The notes under the pieces are model-generated. The model did no database searches, was not told where the DNA came from, and saw only the letters and a program-made list of their open reading frames with translations. Shown here one piece after another: positions 58,883-64,000 of a DNA stretch of 64,000 nucleotides (the first letter of the stretch is position 1; every line of letters starts with the position of its first letter). Source of the DNA: Onchidella celtica (lineage: Eukaryota; Mollusca; Gastropoda; Systellommatophora; Onchidiidae). The position numbers were made by a program, and so were the translations under genes. The stretch lies in contig OZ007570.1 of the NCBI GenBank assembly GCA_963931925.1, positions 37,874,620 to 37,938,619 on the forward strand, given 5' to 3'.

Positions 58883-60310
58883 TGTGGTAACACAACAAGA
58901 AATATTTTTTTCTCGTAAAATTTGCGGTTTGGCGTCGGCGTTAAAATATTCCCATCGCAGGGCGAAGATGTAAGAAACAAACTGTATACAGAGCTGTAGA
59001 GCCTACATGCGTGTCTACGATGGGCCCTGATCTTTGCCCAGTAAATGGGGTTGTCATGCTCTTGCACAAACCCATCTGCAGAGTTTTCGGGCAAATAGGG
59101 TCTCCCCTTCCTCGTTTTCCCCCCTTTGTTCTTCAACTGAAGAAGTGAAACGTCTGGAAAGCATTCTAAATCCAGTTCTCGTGTAAAAAATACAATTATA
59201 TGCCTGAAAATGACCCCCAAAAAATATGATTTCACCTCGCCATACATTCCTTTTAAGTCAAAGTCTACGCCGCTGAAATACATACAAATGCAAACATACA
59301 TAAATCATGTGTCTCTGTAATGAGATTCTGTATGAGCAAGGCCGATGTCACATTAGTGAAAGCGTACAAATGTGCTCACAGCTTTTCCACATTACATGAT
59401 TTCCGGTTTAAGTAATCAGAACCATGAAAACTCCAGAAAGTGCTGTAATGTGGTTACACAGAGCCGGGAAAATAACCAGTCAAGACTCTTCCTCTTCTTC
59501 TTCTACCTCTTCTTCTTCTTCTGCCTCCCCTTCTTCTTTTTCCCGTTCTTTTCCTCTTCTGCCTCTGGATTTTCTTCCTCTTCTTCTTCCTGTCGTTCTT
59601 TTCCTCTTCCATACCTCAGAGCCAGTGGAAATCGTGTCGTGTTTTAAATTGATGTTTACAAAAATGAAAACCAAGAGGCATGATAAATCGCTTTATCGCT
59701 TTTCGGTCAAGACAAAAAAAAAAAAAAATGTTTATTTACTTAAGTTAACTTTTTAAATTGTTTTTTAATGGAACCGACTGTGCAACATGTTGTCTTCGAT
59801 TTTTTCCATGGATGATTCCACTCTTCAGTGCTGTTTAATTCCCCCCCCCCTCCCCCCCCCCCCCCTTTTTTTCCTTCTTTTTAATCCCAGGCAAATTAAA
59901 AACAAGGGGGAAATCGTGCCAGTAAAGAGCTCGGTGTCACGCCGAACACTAGAATGCCAGGCCTAATGTTTGTAACTCTCCTTCCACCCCTATCACCCCT
60001 CCCTCTGAGGAGAAAGGGCGTATGAGGTTTTGGGGGAGGGTGTGGTTGGGATTGCTAGATATTTTTACATGAAAATCCGTTAATGTCATCGAATGCATTT
60101 ATTTCTATCGCTCAGCACCTTTACCTCGTCACTTTATCTGCCCTCCTCTGGCTCTCCTCGTTTGTTTTCCTCTCTTTTTCGCTCACTCTTTGAACGTGCA
60201 AGCATTTTAACCCTGTTCCTCTTTCGCGCAATGTTTCATGCAATGCTCATAGCTTATTTAATTGCTTTGTTTGTTCTTTACCTCTAATGTCTACAAATTA
60301 TGGCCGCACT
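58883..60310. other. No gene recognised; CTT-rich patch and C runs
   Basis: A CTTCTTCCTC-rich patch lies at 59488-59612 and C runs at 59840-59865. Open frames across them are low-complexity. Confidence 0.5.
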
Positions 60311-60417
60311 CTATCTCTCTCTTTCTCTCTCTCTCTTTCTCACCCTCTCTCTGTCTCTCCTCTCTCTTTCTGTCTTTCTGTCTTCTCTCTTTCTTTCCGT
60401 CTTCTCTCTTTCTTTCC

Positions 60418-60459
<42 letters not shown>

Positions 60460-60465
60460 ATGTGT
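60311..60465. repeat. CT-rich microsatellite
   Basis: Interrupted (CT)n with CTTT units, ending in GTGTGTGT. Confidence 0.94.
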
Positions 60466-61938
60466 GTGTGAGTTTTTCAAATGACGGAGAAAAGGAAAAA
60501 AAAAAAGGGAGGCCTGAGTTTTAGCTATTGTTCATGGGGGAAATAAGGGAAATGGGGTGAGGGGGGGGGGCTGGGCTGGGCTTGTATGAACCTTTGGGAC
60601 GTATCAGCCTGGACATGGGCGGTGTATGTGTGTGGAAGAAACCCCCCAAAAAGGAGCCGAAAGAATGGATGGCAGTCCGCGGGCAACAATTATCAGTTTA
60701 GAAAGACAGCAGATTTATAGATATCCCTAGAGGAGGGAGGCATTTTATTTTGTTAGATTTGTTTGTGTGTTAATTTTTTAAATATTTTTTTAATTTACGT
60801 TTTGTTTTGTGGGAGTGGGGATTTGAGGCAGAAACTTAAAATTATTATTTTTACTGATTCTCTTGAGAAGCAGTGCGGTTAAAGCCCATTACATTATGGA
60901 AAGAATAGACATCAGGATTGTTTGTGCTTTATTTGTAAATGTTTGAACGGGCTAACCCCAGAATATCTTTCAGACCTCGTGGAATCGTACAAACGGTCAC
61001 GCACTTTAAAATCGGTGGACGCGAAACTTCTTGAGACACCCATTACTTAGGCTTTTTTTTTCTATTGGTGGGCCTACATTAGCGCTGGCACCAGGAAAAG
61101 TGAGAACAATAGACACAAAACTATCGCTTAGGAGGACTGTTTTCTTATAAACTGAATGATGTCCCTTTTGGTCCAAGAAGTTTGAGGATGAGAATAGATT
61201 ACATTTTGTTAATGTGCCTGAGTAGGAGCATGATGAATTGATCGTATGTTAATCCTGTTTCTAATTTTAGTTCACCACCTTAGAGCACATCATATGGGGG
61301 TGTGGGGGGGGGGGGGGGGAGGAGGATTTTTAGCTCTCTACGAGCTAATCACTATAATTACAGAAAAAAGAAATAATGCATCCCCATGCCCTTTTTGTTT
61401 CTTGTAAATGTTCGGATATATTGAAATTGTTCTGACACCAAATCCTTTCTTATTTTTTGTTTTGTTCCTTTTTCTTTTTCATTCCCCCCCCCCCCCTTCC
61501 CTTTTTTTTTTCTTGTCTGAAGTTGCTGCTGTCCACAACAACAAAATTAATAGAGTAATGTTGTTTTTCGAGAATTAATTTCAGGAGTTTGTTTTCTTTT
61601 TTCCAATATTATTATCTTGGGAAAGATTTCTTGTTCAGTGGGTCTTTGTCTTCCATGATTTAGAGTCTGAGTTGTTAAATAGGGTATTTAGCCGAAAAAA
61701 CTAGAAACGGATGATACGCGTCACTAAAAAATGTGTGCCGGCCTGTACCGGTTGAACTCTGCCAGCTACACTAATTTTTAGCCTCATAAATAAGATAAAA
61801 CTGCGGAATTTTGGGGGGGAATTTGCCTTTCAGAAAAAAATGGTATTCGAAAACAAATCTTTGCCACTGTCATTTTTGTTTCTTAATTTGCTTTTGTTTT
61901 TCTTTCTTTGTGCATATGTTTCTGTGAGCATGTAAGAG
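60466..61938. other. No gene recognised
   Basis: G runs at 60561-60570 and 61302-61319, C run at 61485-61497. Nothing coding identified. Confidence 0.45.
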
Positions 61939-61945
61939 AGACAGG

Positions 61946-62005
<60 letters not shown>

Positions 62006-62036
62006 CACACACACACACACACACAGACAGACAGAG
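61939..62036. repeat. (GACA)n-(CA)n microsatellite
   Basis: About 15 GACA units then about 10 CA units. Confidence 0.96.
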
Positions 62037-62559
62037 AATAATTTCTCTGAACGTTTCAGAGATCTGCCTTGGGAGAATGTGCATGGATCACCCAAATAAT
62101 AATGTTTATGTATTAATCGGATGAGTCTGTCTAGGAAGAGAAAAACTTGATTTCAGGTTAGCTTAATATATTAATCAATCGCCACCGGCCTTTAAAGATG
62201 TCTTGCTTTTGTTTTCTTCTGCTAATTACATCATTACTTCAACTACCACTTTTCTTGGAAATGTATGTATTTGAAGCATTTGGTTATTACTTAAGCGCAA
62301 ACATGTAGAATTGGCATGATATTTGTTGGCAAGCGAATGAATAAAATAAAATGTATCCTGAATTTTGCTAATATCTTTAAATCTGAAAAAAACGATAACT
62401 GTCTGTATTTTTCAGCTGGGTTGGGTTGTTGTTGTTTTTTTTTGGGGGGGGGGGGGGGGGTCTTTGTTTCTTGTTGTTGTTTTCAACGAAATATGATGAA
62501 TGGTTGTTCTTAAAATTTGGTGAACAATTGGGAACTCAGTGGAACAATGTTAACATAGT

Positions 62560-62987
62560 TATAGGCCCATTGCGCATATCCGCCATCTTTGAGGTAAGGA
62601 CCGACGCATCACCATGGCGATTGTAACATTGATTTTGATTCGTTAGCTGATTTGCACTGCGAGCACTTGAGGCGTCGCGAACCAATCGGCGGCGAGCTAA
62701 AAGTAGTTCACTACAGTAAACAATGACACATGTATACATGCACATGGGAGACGTTCGGTCAATTCTTTCGCTTCCTTTCCCTTGTTTACACGGATGGTAG
62801 AGAATCTGACCAGTTTGGATTCAGCCTTTCCACCCCTTTCATAACAATCAACTATAATGCAGCCAGCAGCAATTTAACCGCTTAGACATATCTCGAAGTT
62901 ACACTCATCAGCTGATCCGCCGGCCATCTTGGGTGTCGGAAGAACAAAACAAAAACACCCTGTGGCGTCATTCGCAATGGGCCTATA
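62560..62987 (+). mobile_element. Inverted-repeat element F (about 428 bp)
   Basis: TATAGGCCCATTGCGCATAT and CGCAATGGGCCTATA are inverted ends. Inside each lies a CCGCCATCTT/GCCATCTTGG motif. TA at each end could be a Tc1/mariner-type dinucleotide duplication. Single copy here. Confidence 0.7.
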
Positions 62988-63183
62988 GCAAATAACTAGT
63001 TAGACAAAAGCTGATTCCTCCAAATACTGCCACAGCAAAAAGTGACCTCTGTCCAGATCCATTCTCTCTCCTGCAATTAATGCCCACGTGAATGTTCTTC
63101 ACAGAGAGTCTGGTATAAATATACTCGGGAAAAAGTACAATACGAAAATGGTTAACCTGCCGTGGCTAGTGTTTTATAAAGAA

Positions 63184-63496
63184 TGTTGTTTGCAGTTACG
63201 TACGGTCCCGAAGTTTTTTGCTCTACGGATACGCATTTTAAAGCCTTTTGTGACTCCAGAGCTAGAGAGCTCGCCCCGAAATACTCCTAACAACCGCCTT
63301 AAGTAATTATGATTAATTATTCTTTCAGATTTTCTTTTTGTTTTCTTCCTTTGAGGGGGGGGGGTTGAAAGGGTAGGGAGCAGGGTTAGGGATTCGATAA
63401 GATTTAGGGTTGAGGATAAAGACGGTGTTAGGGATAGGACGAATACTAACGCACCCCTAGCGCAAAAGGCTTTGTGCTTACGTACAAGTAACAACA
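63184..63496 (+). mobile_element. Inverted-repeat element family E, copy 3
   Basis: The left GTTACGTACGGTCCCGAAGT mirrors the right TTTGTGCTTACGTACAAGTA. It contains TTTTAAAGCCTTTTGTGACT and GGGTTAGGGATTCGATAAGA, as in copies 1 and 2. Confidence 0.78.
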
Positions 63497-64000
63497 GCCT
63501 TTTCGAAATGACAGGTATCATTCTTTACTGTCGTCTGAAAAGTGAAGATTGTTTAAAAATACGCCAATCGTACATTCGCTAGTTTGTGTGAAGGAGGATT
63601 TTTTTTTTTTTTTCTGTGGTCGTTGTTTTTCCATCAGAGAGCTATCTGAATCGTGGTTGCTATTTATTTATACAAAGGCAATTACAGTCTTTCTTTTCCC
63701 AATCTTACTTAACGATTGACTTGCCTGCAGAAATTCTTGTTGCATAAAAGCTTTGCTCAAACAAAATTAATTAACTTTAAGTAATCTTCAGACTGTGAAT
63801 ATGGAACTCGCCTTCATCCTTATTTTCAATGGTTTAATATAAATTACTCGGACTTTTCCATATGATTTCGTTTATGGCTTGAGAGAAGAAAATAATTTAC
63901 TGTGCATGTTTCAATTTTATTTTATTCTATTTTTAGCTTTTTTAAAATTATTTGTCTATTTGTGAGATGAAGAAAAGTCTTGTATATATTTATTCATTTA
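63497..64000. other. No gene recognised
   Basis: AT-rich end of window with a T run at 63600-63615. Nothing assigned. Confidence 0.45.

Noticed and set aside
59424-59756. Serine-rich frame of 110 codons
   Set aside because: Low-complexity CTTCTT tract; no motif or splice support.
62426-62626. Frame ending at a GAGGTAAGG donor-like site near 62593
   Set aside because: The site lies inside the terminal inverted repeat of element F, and the frame runs through a poly-G tract.

Overview
The window is animal genomic DNA, and mostly one large, repeat-packed gene body. I infer a lophotrochozoan, probably a mollusc and perhaps a gastropod. The reasons are huge introns, very long TATC/TGTC microsatellites, many poly-G/poly-C runs, dense short inverted-repeat transposons, and LINEs with restriction-like and apurinic-type endonucleases. 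The species cannot be fixed by eye. No bacterial-style gene, rRNA, intact tRNA gene or CRISPR array was seen.

Host gene: five short exons on the + strand (19800-19877, 37442-37477, 54730-54790, 55446-55681, 56533-56620) join in phase. They encode the start of a ROS1/sevenless-type receptor tyrosine kinase ectodomain: a cysteine module with the C-x2-G-C spacing, a second CxxGC module, and a complete first fibronectin type III domain. Introns are about 17.6, 17.3, 0.65 and 0.85 kb. The signal-peptide exon and all exons after the first FN3 domain were not found and probably lie outside the window.

Mobile DNA, left to right: a 5'-truncated LINE with a restriction-like endonuclease sits between two simple repeats (4.9-6.3 kb). 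A 5'-truncated LINE with an AP-type endonuclease remnant, reverse transcriptase and 13-bp target duplications lies at 11.16-13.86 kb. A young Gypsy-class LTR retrotransposon (26128-34014, minus strand) has nearly identical LTRs, a 5-bp target duplication, a tRNA-Pro-like primer site in four tandem copies, and integrase-before-RT domain order (Gmr1-like). It lies antisense in the first recognised intron. At least nine families of short nonautonomous DNA transposons are scattered through the window, several as multiple copies and two as nested insertions with readable target duplications. tRNA-derived SINEs occur near 4.5, 21.5 and 25.9 kb.

Simple repeats: (TATC)n up to about 365 bp, a 12-bp minisatellite (2881-3172), CT/GT/CTGT tracts, a GTTGTTGTC-like triplet tract (49.3-49.8 kb), and tandem arrays of about 40 bp (21.6 kb) and about 80-90 bp (42.7 kb). 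Most long open frames outside the LINEs, the LTR element and the host exons are translations of these repeats.
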